The notes below the pieces were generated by a model. The model had not been told where the DNA came from. It did not search any database and saw only the letters and a list, made by a program, of their open reading frames with translations. From contig NZ_KB907218.1 in assembly GCF_000381885.1 (NCBI RefSeq), positions 68,840-132,839 on the forward strand: 64,000 bases of DNA. The letters run 5' to 3'. A program made the translations under genes and the position numbers. Positions 41,878-50,654 of the stretch are shown here, piece after piece; within the stretch, counting starts at the first letter, position 1; every line of letters begins with the position of its first letter. The stretch is from Actinomadura atramentaria DSM 43919. GTDB lineage: Bacteria; Actinomycetota; Actinomycetes; Streptosporangiales; Streptosporangiaceae.

Positions 41878-42480
41878 ATGTCGACCTACACGCTGCCCGA
41901 CCTCCCCTACGACTACGGGGCGCTGGAGCCCGCCATCACCGGGGAGATCCTCGAACTGCACCACGACAAGCACCACGCCGCCTACGTCAAGGGCGCCAAC
42001 GACACGTTGGAGAAGCTGGCCGAGGCGCGGGACAAGCGGGAGTTCGGCGGCATCGTCGGGCTGGAGAAGACGTACGCGTTCAACCTGTCCGGGCACGTGC
42101 TGCACTCGATCTTCTGGCAGAACCTGTCGCCGGACGGCGGCGACCGGCCCGACGGGGACCTGGGCGACGCCATCACCGAGCACTTCGGGTCGTTCGAGGC
42201 GTTCCAGAAGCAGCTCACGTCCGCGACGTCGCTGGTGCAGGGCTCGGGCTGGGGCGTCCTGGCGTGGGAGCCGCTCGGCCGCCGCCTCGTGGTCGAGCAG
42301 GTCTACGACCACCACGGCAACGTCGGGATGAACACGACGCCGCTGCTGGTCTTCGACGCCTGGGAGCACGCGTACTACCTGCAGTACCGCAACGTGCGCC
42401 CGGACTACGTCGAGAAGCTGTGGTCGCTCGTCAACTGGACGGACGTGGCGGACCGCTACCGGAAGGCCGTCGCCGCCTGA
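41878..42480 (+). CDS. sodF: Fe/Mn-type superoxide dismutase
   Basis: This is an Fe/Mn superoxide dismutase of 200 residues (cytoplasmic detoxification of superoxide). Metal ligands are in LHHDKHHAAYV, LSGHVLHSIFWQNL and the DxWEHAYYLQY signature (DAWEHAYY). The GSGWGVLAWE segment does not settle iron against manganese. The name sodF rests on the Nur-type operator, which in Streptomyces marks the iron enzyme that replaces nickel SOD when nickel is scarce. There is no ribosome binding site; transcript start may be close to the ATG. Confidence 0.93.
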   Translation: MSTYTLPDLPYDYGALEPAITGEILELHHDKHHAAYVKGANDTLEKLAEARDKREFGGIVGLEKTYAFNLSGHVLHSIFWQNLSPDGGDRPDGDLGDAITEHFGSFEAFQKQLTSATSLVQGSGWGVLAWEPLGRRLVVEQVYDHHGNVGMNTTPLLVFDAWEHAYYLQYRNVRPDYVEKLWSLVNWTDVADRYRKAVAA

Positions 42481-42582
42481 CGGCCGCGCCGCGCGTGATT
42501 CACCGGCGGGCGCGCCGGGGTAGGGGGTCGCGCGCGGCGGCGTCCCCGTGAACGTGCGGCGTCCACCCGGCCGGGATCGTGC

Positions 42583-44289
42583 TCAGAACCTTTCCCTTGC
42601 GGCCTGGTGGGCGCCGCACCCTTTCTCCCGCCCGCCGCGCAGCGCGGACGCGACCGCCGCGAGCACCGCGAGGACGGCCGACAGCGCGAACACGATCACC
42701 AGCCCGTGGTGGAACGGCCCGGAGATGAGGTGCGGGAAGAACTCCCGCCCGGTCAGCGTCGCCCGGTTCTGCGGGGGAAGCGACTCCAGCGCGCCGGTCG
42801 GGGCGAGCAGGCTCCCGATCGGGTTGACGCCGAGGATCGCCGCGAACAGCGACGACACCGGCGGCAGCGATCCGACGTGCGCGGCGACGTCCGGCCGGAC
42901 GCCCTGCTGCTCCAGCCCGGACGTCAGCGTGTGCGGGAGGCTCCCGGCCAGCCCGGCGATCATCAGCGAGAAGAACACGCCGATCGACAGGGATGTCCCG
43001 GAGTTCTGGAACGTCGAGCGCATCCCGGACGCGACGCCGCGCTGGTCGGCGGGCACGCTGCCCATGATCGACGACGAGTTCGGCGAGCTGAACGTTCCGA
43101 TGCCGACGCCGTTCAACCCGATGAGCAGCGCGAACGCCCAGTAGGGGAAGTCGATCGGGAGCAGCAGCAGGCCGACGAAGCTCGCGCCGAACAGCAGCAT
43201 CCCGCCCGTCGCGAGGCCGCGCGAGCCGAACCGGTCCGACAGCCGGCCCGCGATCGGGCCCGTCACGAGGAACCCGAACGTCAGCGGGAGCAGGAAGATG
43301 CCCGCCCAGACCGGCGTGGACTCGTAGTCGTAGCCGTGCAGCGGCAGCCAGATGCCCTGCAACCAGATGATCAGCATGAACTGGAGGCCGCCCTGCGCGA
43401 GGCGCGCGACGAAGCCCGCCAGGTTCCCGGCGGTGAACGCGCGGATGCGCAGCAGGCCGAGGCGGAACATCGGCTCGGCGACGCGCGTCTCGACCGCCGC
43501 GAACACGGCGAGCAGCACGGCGCCGACCGCGAGCAGCGCGACGACGGCCGGGTTCGTCCAGCCCATCGGGTGGCCGCCGTAGGGGTGGATGCCCTCGGTG
43601 ATGCCGATGAGCAGCAGGCTGAGCCCGGCGGTGAACGTCAGGTTGCCCCACCAGTCGATGCGGACGGCGCGGCGCGGCGCGTGCTCGTCCTCCTCCCGCA
43701 GCTTCCGATACGCCCAGACGGTGCCGAATATCCCAACAGGAACATTGACCCAGAAAACGGCCCGCCAGTCCCACAGCACGAGCAGGCCCCCCGCGACGAG
43801 CCCGACGAACTGGCCCGCCAGCCCCGCGACCTGGTTGGTGCCGAGCGCGAATCCGCGCTGGTCCGCGGGGAACGCGTCGGTGAGGATCGCCGCCGAGTTG
43901 GCCGTGAGCATCGACCCGCCGACCGCCTGGAGCAGCCGCCAGGCGATCAGCCAGACCGCTCCCCCGCCGCCGTGGAACGGGTCGAACGACAGCAGGACCG
44001 ACGCGGCGGTGAACACCGCGAACCCGGCGTTGTAGATCCGGACGCGGCCGAACATGTCCCCGAGGCGGCCGAGCGGCACGACGAGCACCGCCTGGACCAG
44101 CCGGTACCCCATGATCATCCACAGCAGGTAGCCGACGTTGCCCGGTGCGAGCGGGTTCAGCTCGATCCCGCGGAAGATCGCGGGCAGCGCGATGAGGACG
44201 ATCGAGCCGTCGAGCGCGGACATGAACACGGCGGCGGTCGTGTTGGCGAGCGCGGCCCAGCGGTACCGCTCGTCGGCCGGGCCGCTCAC
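42583..44289 (-). CDS. MFS drug exporter, DHA2-like (14 TM)
   Basis: This is a 568-residue major facilitator with about 14 hydrophobic segments. Typical motifs are ALDGSIVLIALPAI in helix 1, GRLGDMFGRVR (motif A) and GLVAGGLLVLWDWRAVFWVNVPVG (motif C region). It likely exports drugs or metabolites. The GTG start overlaps the stop of the upstream marR-like gene (GTGA), so expression is coupled to its presumed regulator. A large loop near residues 430-480 lies outside or inside the membrane. Confidence 0.92.
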   Translation of the reverse strand: MSGPADERYRWAALANTTAAVFMSALDGSIVLIALPAIFRGIELNPLAPGNVGYLLWMIMGYRLVQAVLVVPLGRLGDMFGRVRIYNAGFAVFTAASVLLSFDPFHGGGGAVWLIAWRLLQAVGGSMLTANSAAILTDAFPADQRGFALGTNQVAGLAGQFVGLVAGGLLVLWDWRAVFWVNVPVGIFGTVWAYRKLREEDEHAPRRAVRIDWWGNLTFTAGLSLLLIGITEGIHPYGGHPMGWTNPAVVALLAVGAVLLAVFAAVETRVAEPMFRLGLLRIRAFTAGNLAGFVARLAQGGLQFMLIIWLQGIWLPLHGYDYESTPVWAGIFLLPLTFGFLVTGPIAGRLSDRFGSRGLATGGMLLFGASFVGLLLLPIDFPYWAFALLIGLNGVGIGTFSSPNSSSIMGSVPADQRGVASGMRSTFQNSGTSLSIGVFFSLMIAGLAGSLPHTLTSGLEQQGVRPDVAAHVGSLPPVSSLFAAILGVNPIGSLLAPTGALESLPPQNRATLTGREFFPHLISGPFHHGLVIVFALSAVLAVLAAVASALRGGREKGCGAHQAARERF

Positions 44290-44723
44290 AGGCGGCGCGC
44301 CAGCCGTTCGACGAGCCCGACCGCCTCGCGCAGCCGCTCGCGCTCGTCCGGCGTGAACTCGTCGGCGAGCGCGGCGGTCAGCTTCTCGGTCTGCGTGCTC
44401 TTGCGCGTGCGCAGGACCGCGCGCCCCGCGTCGGTGAGGGTGAGGACGACGCGGCGGCCGTCCTCGGGGTCGGGCCGCCGCTCGATCAGGCCGCGCGCCT
44501 GGAGTCCCGCGAGGGTCGCGCCCATCGACTGCGCGCTGATCCGCTCGATGCGGGCGAGCGCGCTCGACGTCGTGGGGCCGACGCGGTCCAGACGCGCGAG
44601 CGCCGAACTCTCCGAGGGTTTCAGCTCGCCTTCGACCTGGACCTGGCGCATCCGGCGCACGAGCAACCGGATGCCGTCCACCAGCGCCTCGGTGAGCTGC
44701 GGAATATCCGACTCATCCGTCAT
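44286..44723 (-). CDS. MarR-family regulator
   Basis: This is a 145-residue MarR-type winged-helix regulator: ESSALARLDRVGPTTSSALARIERISAQSMG as the recognition region and RRPDPEDGRRVVLTLTDAG as the wing. It is the first gene of an operon with an MFS exporter, so it probably represses that operon until a ligand binds. A TATGTT element 6 nt before the ATG suggests a nearly leaderless transcript. Confidence 0.92.
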   Translation of the reverse strand: MTDESDIPQLTEALVDGIRLLVRRMRQVQVEGELKPSESSALARLDRVGPTTSSALARIERISAQSMGATLAGLQARGLIERRPDPEDGRRVVLTLTDAGRAVLRTRKSTQTEKLTAALADEFTPDERERLREAVGLVERLARRL

Positions 44724-44756
44724 ATGCCAAACATAACTGATAAGCCTGGCTGAAGA

Positions 44757-45887
44757 TCAAGCGGTGTAACCCTCCATCAGCGCCACCAGGCCGTCAGGGG
44801 CGTCCGGGGCGAAGCAGACCTCCAGGTTCGCGGCGGACTCGGCCGCCGCCGCCTCGGACCGCTCGAACATCGCCGCCTCGTACGCGGCGACGGCCGCCTC
44901 GGTGCCGCCGGGACGCGCCACGATCGCCGCCGCCAGCTCAGCGCCGTCCAGCATCGCGAGGTTCGCGCCGTCCCCGGCGAACGGGGACATCAGGTGCGCG
45001 GCGTCGCCGAGCAGCGTCACGCCGGGGGCCGGTTCCCAGCGGTGCCCGACCGGGAGCGCGTGGATCTGGCGCGGGACCAGCGGGCCGTCCGCGTCGGCGA
45101 TCAGGCCGCGAAGGTCGTCGTGCCAGCCCGCGAAACGGGTCAGCAGCTCGGCCTTCGCGGACGCGGTGTCGGCGAAGTCCACGGCGGCGGTCCACTCGGC
45201 GGGGGCGCGCAGCGCCGCGTAGACGTGCAGGTTCCCGTCCGGCTCGCGGTGCGCGAGGAAGCCCTTCTCCTCCGCGAGCGCGAACATCAGGCCGCTCCCG
45301 ATGACGGCCGCCGCGCGCGGGTGGCGGACGTCGGCGTCGTACAGGTTCAGCTCCACGAACGAGATTCCGGCGTAGGCGGGCACCGCGTCCGAGACGAGCC
45401 GGCGCACGCGCGACCAGGCGCCATCCGCGCCGACGAGCAGGTCCGTGGTCAGCGTCTCGCCGTCCGCGAGCGTCACCTCATGGCGGCCGCCGTCCAGCGG
45501 GCGCGCCTCGACGATCTTGGAGTTCCAGCGGACCGCGCCGTCCGGCAGGGCGTCCAGCAGCAGATCGCGCAGGTCGCCGCGCTTGACCTCGGGCCGCTCG
45601 CCGCCGCCGTCGTCGGCCAGCCGGACGGCGGCGTCCTTGCCGAGGACGCGCATCGCGTCGCCGCCCGGGAAGATGATCTCCTCGAAGCCCTCGTGGAGCC
45701 CGGCGGCGCGCAGCGCGGCCTGCCCCGACTCCTCGTGCAGGTCGAGCATGCCGCCCTGCGGGCGGGCGGCGCGCGACGCGTCGAGGTCGTACAGCGCCGC
45801 CTCGACGCCGTGGACGTGCAGGACGCGGGCGAGCACGAGGCCGCCGAGGCCGGCGCCCGCGATGATGATCGGCTGGTGCTTGGTCAT
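44757..45887 (-). CDS. FAD-dependent monooxygenase (TetX-like)
   Basis: This is a group A flavin monooxygenase of 376 residues. GAGLGGLVLARVL binds FAD near the N-terminus, GADGAWSRVRRL is the middle DG-type motif, and GDAAHLMSPFAGDGANLAM is the second FAD motif. SRAARPQGGMLDLHEESGQ is characteristic of the TetX subgroup, which includes tetracycline-inactivating enzymes; whether this one acts on tetracyclines is unknown. Next upstream is a damaged TetR-like gene. Confidence 0.88.
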   Translation of the reverse strand: MTKHQPIIIAGAGLGGLVLARVLHVHGVEAALYDLDASRAARPQGGMLDLHEESGQAALRAAGLHEGFEEIIFPGGDAMRVLGKDAAVRLADDGGGERPEVKRGDLRDLLLDALPDGAVRWNSKIVEARPLDGGRHEVTLADGETLTTDLLVGADGAWSRVRRLVSDAVPAYAGISFVELNLYDADVRHPRAAAVIGSGLMFALAEEKGFLAHREPDGNLHVYAALRAPAEWTAAVDFADTASAKAELLTRFAGWHDDLRGLIADADGPLVPRQIHALPVGHRWEPAPGVTLLGDAAHLMSPFAGDGANLAMLDGAELAAAIVARPGGTEAAVAAYEAAMFERSEAAAAESAANLEVCFAPDAPDGLVALMEGYTA

Positions 45888-45917
45888 GTCGTTCCCCCCG
45901 GTGGTGTCCTTCCCCGG

Positions 45918-46277
45918 TCAGGGCCGAGGTGTGTGGAGCGTTCCACTGAGCAGGGCGCGGAAGGTCCAGCCGAGCCGCTGCGGGCCGGTCCCCGAGAACA
46001 GCTCGTCGCCGACCCACGCCAGGTGCGGGTGCAGGGCCTCGGCGACTGCGGCGACGAGCGCCTCTTCGTCCGCCTTGTCCGTGCGGTCCCGGGCGGACTG
46101 CTCGGCGGCGGTCGCGGTCGCCAGCAGGAGCAGGACGTCCACGGCCCATCCGGCGCGGGCCGCCGGAACGCCGCCCTCGGCCAGCAGGACCTTCACTGCG
46201 GTCACGACGATCCCCTTCCTGGTCAGTGCGGGTTTGGCCGGGCGCTCCCGGCGGCTGCGCGGTTCGTTCACCGACAT
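45918..46277 (-). pseudogene. TetR-family regulator with internal deletion (no HTH)
   Basis: The 119-residue frame starts like a TetR regulator (RRERPAKPALTRKGIVVTAVKVLLAEG) but then jumps at about residue 36 to the typical C-terminal ligand domain (VPAARAGWAVDVLLLLATATAAEQSARD ... SGTGPQRLGWTF, LLSGTLHTPRP). The helix-turn-helix and following helices are missing, so it should not bind DNA. The frame is kept. Its intact form would have been the natural regulator of the TetX-like gene 30 bp downstream. Confidence 0.7.
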
Positions 46278-46372
46278 GCACGACGAGGTCGCCGGAGGTG
46301 GTGCGCCGGACGAGGTCGCGGCCCGGCCGGTCGTCGGCGAGCAGAGCGGACGCCGCTGGGCCGCTCTTCCTC

Positions 46373-46418
46373 CTTAGTTGACGTGAACTGTCCGATCTCT
46401 ACTAGTTGATGTCCGCTA
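46373..46418. promoter_or_regulatory. Direct repeat TAGTTGAYGT, divergent region
   Basis: tagttgacgt and tagttgatgt recur about 30 bp apart between the TetR relic and the deoxyribosyltransferase-like gene. They may be regulator half-sites or promoter parts. Confidence 0.3.
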
Positions 46419-46477
46419 TTCGCCGAAGATGGAAGGGCGGTGCTCTGCTGGCGTTGCCGTTCCGAGGGAGGCCACCG

Positions 46478-46981
46478 GTGACCGACGTGATCCACACCGT
46501 TTGGGCGGGCGACCCGCTACCGGCGAGCGGCCCCGCGGTCTTCCTCGCCGGGCCGACACCGCGCTCGCCGGACGTGCCGTCCTGGCGTCCCGCCGCCCTG
46601 CGCGAGCTGGCCGCGCAGTGGGACGGCCCCGGTCCGCTCGCCGCGCTCGTCCCCGAGTCGGCCGACGGCCGCCGCGCCGAGTCCTACGACGGCCAGATCG
46701 GCTGGGAGACCGCCGCCCGCGCCCGCGCCGACGCGATCCTCTTCTGGATTCCGCGCGACCTGCGGACGATGCCGGGCTTCACGACGAACGTCGAGTTCGG
46801 CCTGGACATCGGCACCGGCCGCGCCGTACTCGGATGCCCGCCCGACTGCCCGGACCCGCAGCGCAACCGCTACCTGATCTGGGTCGCCCGCCACCACGGC
46901 GCACCGGTCTGCGAGACGCTGCCCGCGACGGTCACCGCCGCACTGGCCCTCGCACGCCGCTCGTCCACAGGCTGTGGATAA
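46478..46981 (+). CDS. Nucleoside 2-deoxyribosyltransferase-like protein
   Basis: This 167-residue protein resembles the nucleoside 2-deoxyribosyltransferase-like Rossmann family: AVFLAGPTPRSPDVPSWRPAAL at the start, QIGWETAARARADAILFWIPRDLRTMPGFTTNVEFGL in the middle. The Glu of NVEFG is at the expected catalytic place. Members cleave N-glycosidic bonds or bind nucleotides; the substrate is unknown. GTG follows GAGGGAGG. Confidence 0.82.
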   Translation: MTDVIHTVWAGDPLPASGPAVFLAGPTPRSPDVPSWRPAALRELAAQWDGPGPLAALVPESADGRRAESYDGQIGWETAARARADAILFWIPRDLRTMPGFTTNVEFGLDIGTGRAVLGCPPDCPDPQRNRYLIWVARHHGAPVCETLPATVTAALALARRSSTGCG

Positions 46982-46992
46982 CCCATCCGCCT

Positions 46993-47634
46993 TCAATGCG
47001 CCTCGCGGAAGTCGAGGACGTCGTGCTCGCCGGACGGAAGCGCGCCCGGGTCGGTGAACGCGGTCGGAACGCTGAGCCGCAGCCACTCCCGGCGGCGCTC
47101 CGGGCCGGGCGTGAGCCGGTGGACCCACGAACGGTGCTCCCTGCGCCGTTCCATCTCCACCGAGACCTCGAAGGGACGCAACCCGAAGGTTTCCACGACC
47201 CTGCGGTCGGCGAACCGTGATGTCACGCGAATCATCGCGGCGACCTCGCCGAAGATGAAAGCCGCGAACACCGGGAGGCGGATGAGAGTGATCATCGGAT
47301 CGCCGTACGCGAGCCCGGACGCGACGCACACTTCGTCCACGACGTATCCCAACACGAAGATCGCCACGGTCTGGGCGGCCACCAGCATCCACCACACGGT
47401 CCGGCGTACGCCCGCGGCGGCGAGCGTGTAGGCGGCCGTGACCCACTGCTCTTCGGGCGCGAGCGCGGCGAACCTGGCGTCGACCACCACGACTCCGCGG
47501 AACACTCGAAATCCCATTCCGTCGCAGCGCCGGGGGACGCGGCCTTTCTTGAACCGGGGCGGCCTCACGCCCATCGGCGACGCCAGCTCGTCAAAGGCAC
47601 GCTGCGTCGCCTCAAGTTCGTCCACAGCGTGCAT
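46993..47634 (-). CDS. M48-like membrane protein lacking the zinc motif, paralogue 2
   Basis: This encodes 213 residues, a paralogue of the gene at 25647-26267. VVVVDARFAALAPEEQWVTAAYTLAAAG aligns with the M48 zinc region but has YTLAA where HExxH should be. Two transmembrane segments (MLVAAQTVAIFVLGYVV and LPVFAAFIFGEVAAMI) follow, then RFADRRVVETFGLRPFEV. It ends in a charged tail. Shared loss of the same residues in both copies suggests a stable non-peptidase role. Confidence 0.65.
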   Translation of the reverse strand: MHAVDELEATQRAFDELASPMGVRPPRFKKGRVPRRCDGMGFRVFRGVVVVDARFAALAPEEQWVTAAYTLAAAGVRRTVWWMLVAAQTVAIFVLGYVVDEVCVASGLAYGDPMITLIRLPVFAAFIFGEVAAMIRVTSRFADRRVVETFGLRPFEVSVEMERRREHRSWVHRLTPGPERRREWLRLSVPTAFTDPGALPSGEHDVLDFREAH

Positions 47635-47945
47635 CGTGCCACGGAAAGAGACAAACCCGGCCGATCAGTCGTCCACCGAACGCGTTGCAAACGGTCGCCG
47701 GAGACGCAGGTGGTCTTCGGCGGTCAGGGACCGTCGCCGGCGAGCAGGGCGCGCGGCGACGCCACCCGCGCGCCGATACCGTTTGGACCCGCCCAGCCGA
47801 AAGTCCGCTAACGCCCCCTGATCCCTACAAGCCCTGGCTCGTCACGGTTTCCGGCGGATCACCCTCCCCTCCGACGATCTTTGTGCGAGCATGGCGACCG
47901 GTGCTCGATGACCGACCGGCCACACCCAGATGAGGAGCCTTCGCC
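47635..47945. other. Intergenic, nothing recognised
   Basis: About 311 bp between divergent genes. No coding sequence with a ribosome binding site is seen; no clear palindrome or promoter could be assigned. Confidence 0.4.
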
Positions 47946-48752
47946 GTGCCGAACGATTCCGCTCCGAAGCCCGAAATCGACTACTCCGTCCCGCAGACCG
48001 CGCGGATCTGGAACTACTGGCTGGGCGGAAAGGACAACTCCGAGGTCGACCGCCAGGTCGGCGAGGACATCCTCAAGGTCATCCCGAACATGGCGGACAT
48101 GGCGCGCGCCACCCGCCAGTTCCTCGTGCGGGCCGTCAGTCACCTCGCGGCCGAGGAGGGCATCCGCCAGTTCCTCGACATCGGCACCGGGCTGCCCACG
48201 GTCAACAACACGCACGAGGTGGCGCAGAGCGTCGCGCCGGACTCCCGCATCGTCTACGTCGACAACGACCCGCTCGTCCTCCTGCACGCGCAGGCGCTGC
48301 TCACCAGCTCCCCCGAGGGCGCGACCGCGTACCTCCACGCGGACCTGCGCGAACCCGAGGACATCCTGCGCGGCGCGGCCGACACCCTCGACTTCGACCG
48401 GCCGATCGCGCTCATGCTGATGGGCATCCTCGGCCACATGACCGACGACGACGAGGCCGTGGACATCGTCCGGCGGCTCGTCGCGGCGCTGCCGTCCGGG
48501 AGCTTCCTCGCGCTGTACGACGCGACGAACGTCATCATGGCCCCGCAGGTCGCCGAGGCCATCGGCATCTGGAACGCCAACGCCAAGCCGCCGTACGTGC
48601 TGCGCTCCCCCGACCAGCTCGCGCGGTTCTTCGACGGCCTGGAGATGGTCGAGCCGGGGCTGGTGTCGTGCCCGCTGTGGCGGCCGGAGCCGAGCGACAT
48701 CGGGGAGCCGGTCCCGATCGACGAGTTCGGCGGCGTCGGCCGCAAGCCCTGA
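47946..48752 (+). CDS. SAM-dependent methyltransferase (DUF574 family)
   Basis: This is a DUF574-type protein of 268 residues, an actinomycete-specific SAM methyltransferase-like family. It has the family signature SVPQTARIWNYWLGGKDN near the start, FLDIGTGLPTVNNTHEVAQ (motif I) and VYVDNDPLVLLHAQALL (motif II). Genomes in this order carry many copies; substrates are unknown. The GTG start has a GAGGAG about 15 nt upstream. Confidence 0.93.
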   Translation: MPNDSAPKPEIDYSVPQTARIWNYWLGGKDNSEVDRQVGEDILKVIPNMADMARATRQFLVRAVSHLAAEEGIRQFLDIGTGLPTVNNTHEVAQSVAPDSRIVYVDNDPLVLLHAQALLTSSPEGATAYLHADLREPEDILRGAADTLDFDRPIALMLMGILGHMTDDDEAVDIVRRLVAALPSGSFLALYDATNVIMAPQVAEAIGIWNANAKPPYVLRSPDQLARFFDGLEMVEPGLVSCPLWRPEPSDIGEPVPIDEFGGVGRKP

Positions 48753-48806
48753 CCCGTCCCGGACATTCCGGGCAACCGAACGCGGCCGGGGACCGTCCCA
48801 CAGAGC

Positions 48807-49484
48807 ATGGCCGCCTCCCTGGAAGAAACCCCGTCCACCTTCGCGGCGTGGCGCGCGGCGTTCGAGGACGCCGCCGCGCGGCGCGGCCCCGACGCCGACC
48901 GGCGGAGCGGCGCGCGGCTGTCCCCGGCGGTCGCCCGCAGCGTGCGGCGCTTCCAGCTCGGGGAGAGCGGCGACGGCGCGGGCCTCATCGCGAAGGCGGT
49001 CCGCGCGGGCGATCCCGACTACGCCGCCGCCGTCCGGCTGTTCGTCGCCGAAGAGTCCGAGCACGCGCGGCTGCTCGGCGAGGTCCTGCACGCCGCCGGG
49101 GTCCGGCCGCTCGCGCGGCACTGGACGGACACGGTGTTCGTCCGGCTCCGGCGGCCGTTCGGGCTCCGCGCGGAACTGCTCACGCTGATGCTCGCCGAAG
49201 TCGTCGCGCTCCGGTACTACCGGGCGATGCGCGACGGCGCGCGCGACCCGCTCGTCGCCGCGACCGCCCGCCGCATCCTGGACGACGAGCGGCGGCACGT
49301 CCCCTTCCACTGCGCGCGGCTGCGCGGACTGCCCGCGCCCGTCCGCCGCGCGTGGCTCGCGGCGCTCGCCGTGACGGCGGCGGTCGTCGCGCTCGACCAC
49401 GGCCCGGCGCTGCGCGAGTTCGGCGTCACGCGCCGCGCGTTCGTTCGGGAGACGCTGGTGGAGGCGCGCGCCGCCCGCTGGTGA
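48807..49484 (+). CDS. Ferritin-like diiron protein
   Basis: This 225-residue protein looks like a ferritin-superfamily four-helix protein. Candidate metal ligands are AEESEHARLL near residue 80, AEVVALRYYRAM near 130 and DDERRHVPFH near 160, matching the ExxH pattern. It lacks ferritin or bacterioferritin signatures, so an oxidase or unknown role is as likely as iron storage. It lies 54 bp downstream of the DUF574 gene and may be cotranscribed. Confidence 0.75.
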   Translation: MAASLEETPSTFAAWRAAFEDAAARRGPDADRRSGARLSPAVARSVRRFQLGESGDGAGLIAKAVRAGDPDYAAAVRLFVAEESEHARLLGEVLHAAGVRPLARHWTDTVFVRLRRPFGLRAELLTLMLAEVVALRYYRAMRDGARDPLVAATARRILDDERRHVPFHCARLRGLPAPVRRAWLAALAVTAAVVALDHGPALREFGVTRRAFVRETLVEARAARW

Positions 49485-49491
49485 GCCAGCG

Positions 49492-50559
49492 TCAGCCGAG
49501 CGACGGGTTCGCGGTCGCGCTCTCGGTGCTGAGCAGGACGACCGTCCCGGCGTGGCGCGGCGACAGCAGGACGCGGTTGCCGTCCCCGCCGAGCACGGCG
49601 CGGGCCCCCGCGAGCGCCGCCGCGCCGCACGGCCCGGCCGGGACGCCGAGCGCGGCCAGGTCGCGGGCGGCGCGGACGGTGTCGGCGTCGCCGATCGCGA
49701 CGGCCGCGTCGAGTCCGTCGCGCAGGTACGGCCAGGCGAGCGTGGACAGCGTCGCGCAGTTCAGCCCGTGCATGATCGTCCGGCCCGGCTCCAGCGTGAC
49801 GCGCTCGCCCGCGTGCAGGCTGGCCAGCGCGCACGCCGCCGACTCCGGCTCGACCGACAGCAGCGACGGCGCGTCCGGTCCGGCCGCGCGGCCCCGGTAG
49901 TGCGCGACGGCCGCCTGCGCGAGCGACCCGACGCCGACCGGGACGCCGACGAGCCCGGCGGGCGCGGCCCCGGCCGCCGCAAGCTGCGCGTCGACCTCGG
50001 TGAACAGCGTCGCGTAACCCTCGACGATCCAGCGCGGGATCTCCTCGTAACCCGGCCACGCCGTGTCCTGGACGAGCAGCGACCCCGGCTCCGCGGCCTC
50101 CTTCGCGGCGCGCTCGACCGCCAGGTCGTAGATGCCGTCGACCGTGACGACCTCCGCGCCCTCCGCGCGGATCGCCGCGATCGACGCGGGGTGGATGTCG
50201 GCCGGCACGAAGATCGTCGCGGCGAGCCCGCGCAGCCGCGCGACCGCCGCGACCGCCCGCCCGTGGTTCCCGTCCGTCGCCGCGACGAGCCGCTTCTCGT
50301 CGCGCAGCGCCCGCTCGACGCCCCACGACGCGCCGAGCATCTTGAACGCGGGGAGCCCGAGCCGCGCCGACTCGTCCTTCACGAACAGCCGCCCGACGCC
50401 CAGCTCGGCGGCCAGACGCGGGAGTTCGACCAGCGGCGTCGGCGCGTAGCCGGGCAGCGTGGCGTGGAAGGCGGCGACGTCGGCGGGCGGCGCGCACCGC
50501 CAGGCGCGGGCGGCGGGGCGGAAGTACGGCGCGGAGACTGCGGTGACGGGAGCGGGCAT
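49492..50559 (-). CDS. PLP-dependent lyase, diaminopropionate ammonia-lyase-like
   Basis: This is a fold type II PLP enzyme of 355 residues. The cofactor Lys is in LPAFKMLGASWG near residue 72, followed by TDGNHGRAVA, the phosphate-binding VGVGSLAQA region and CGAAALAGA. The FK(M/I)LGAS form is typical of diaminopropionate ammonia-lyases, which make pyruvate and ammonia; threonine dehydratase-like activity is the alternative. It diverges from a LysR-type gene that is frameshifted. Confidence 0.85.
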   Translation of the reverse strand: MPAPVTAVSAPYFRPAARAWRCAPPADVAAFHATLPGYAPTPLVELPRLAAELGVGRLFVKDESARLGLPAFKMLGASWGVERALRDEKRLVAATDGNHGRAVAAVARLRGLAATIFVPADIHPASIAAIRAEGAEVVTVDGIYDLAVERAAKEAAEPGSLLVQDTAWPGYEEIPRWIVEGYATLFTEVDAQLAAAGAAPAGLVGVPVGVGSLAQAAVAHYRGRAAGPDAPSLLSVEPESAACALASLHAGERVTLEPGRTIMHGLNCATLSTLAWPYLRDGLDAAVAIGDADTVRAARDLAALGVPAGPCGAAALAGARAVLGGDGNRVLLSPRHAGTVVLLSTESATANPSLG

Positions 50560-50654
50560 GCCTCCAGGCTGCCGCAGCGCGTCATCATCGGTCCAGCGAA
50601 TGTTTTTGAGCGATAATCGTCGGCTCCGCCGATGAATCGAGGTTCGCGCAGGTC

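Noticed and set aside
44286..44760. Palindromic operator before the marR-like gene
   Set aside because: The ataactgataag region looked symmetric at first, but the arms do not match well enough.
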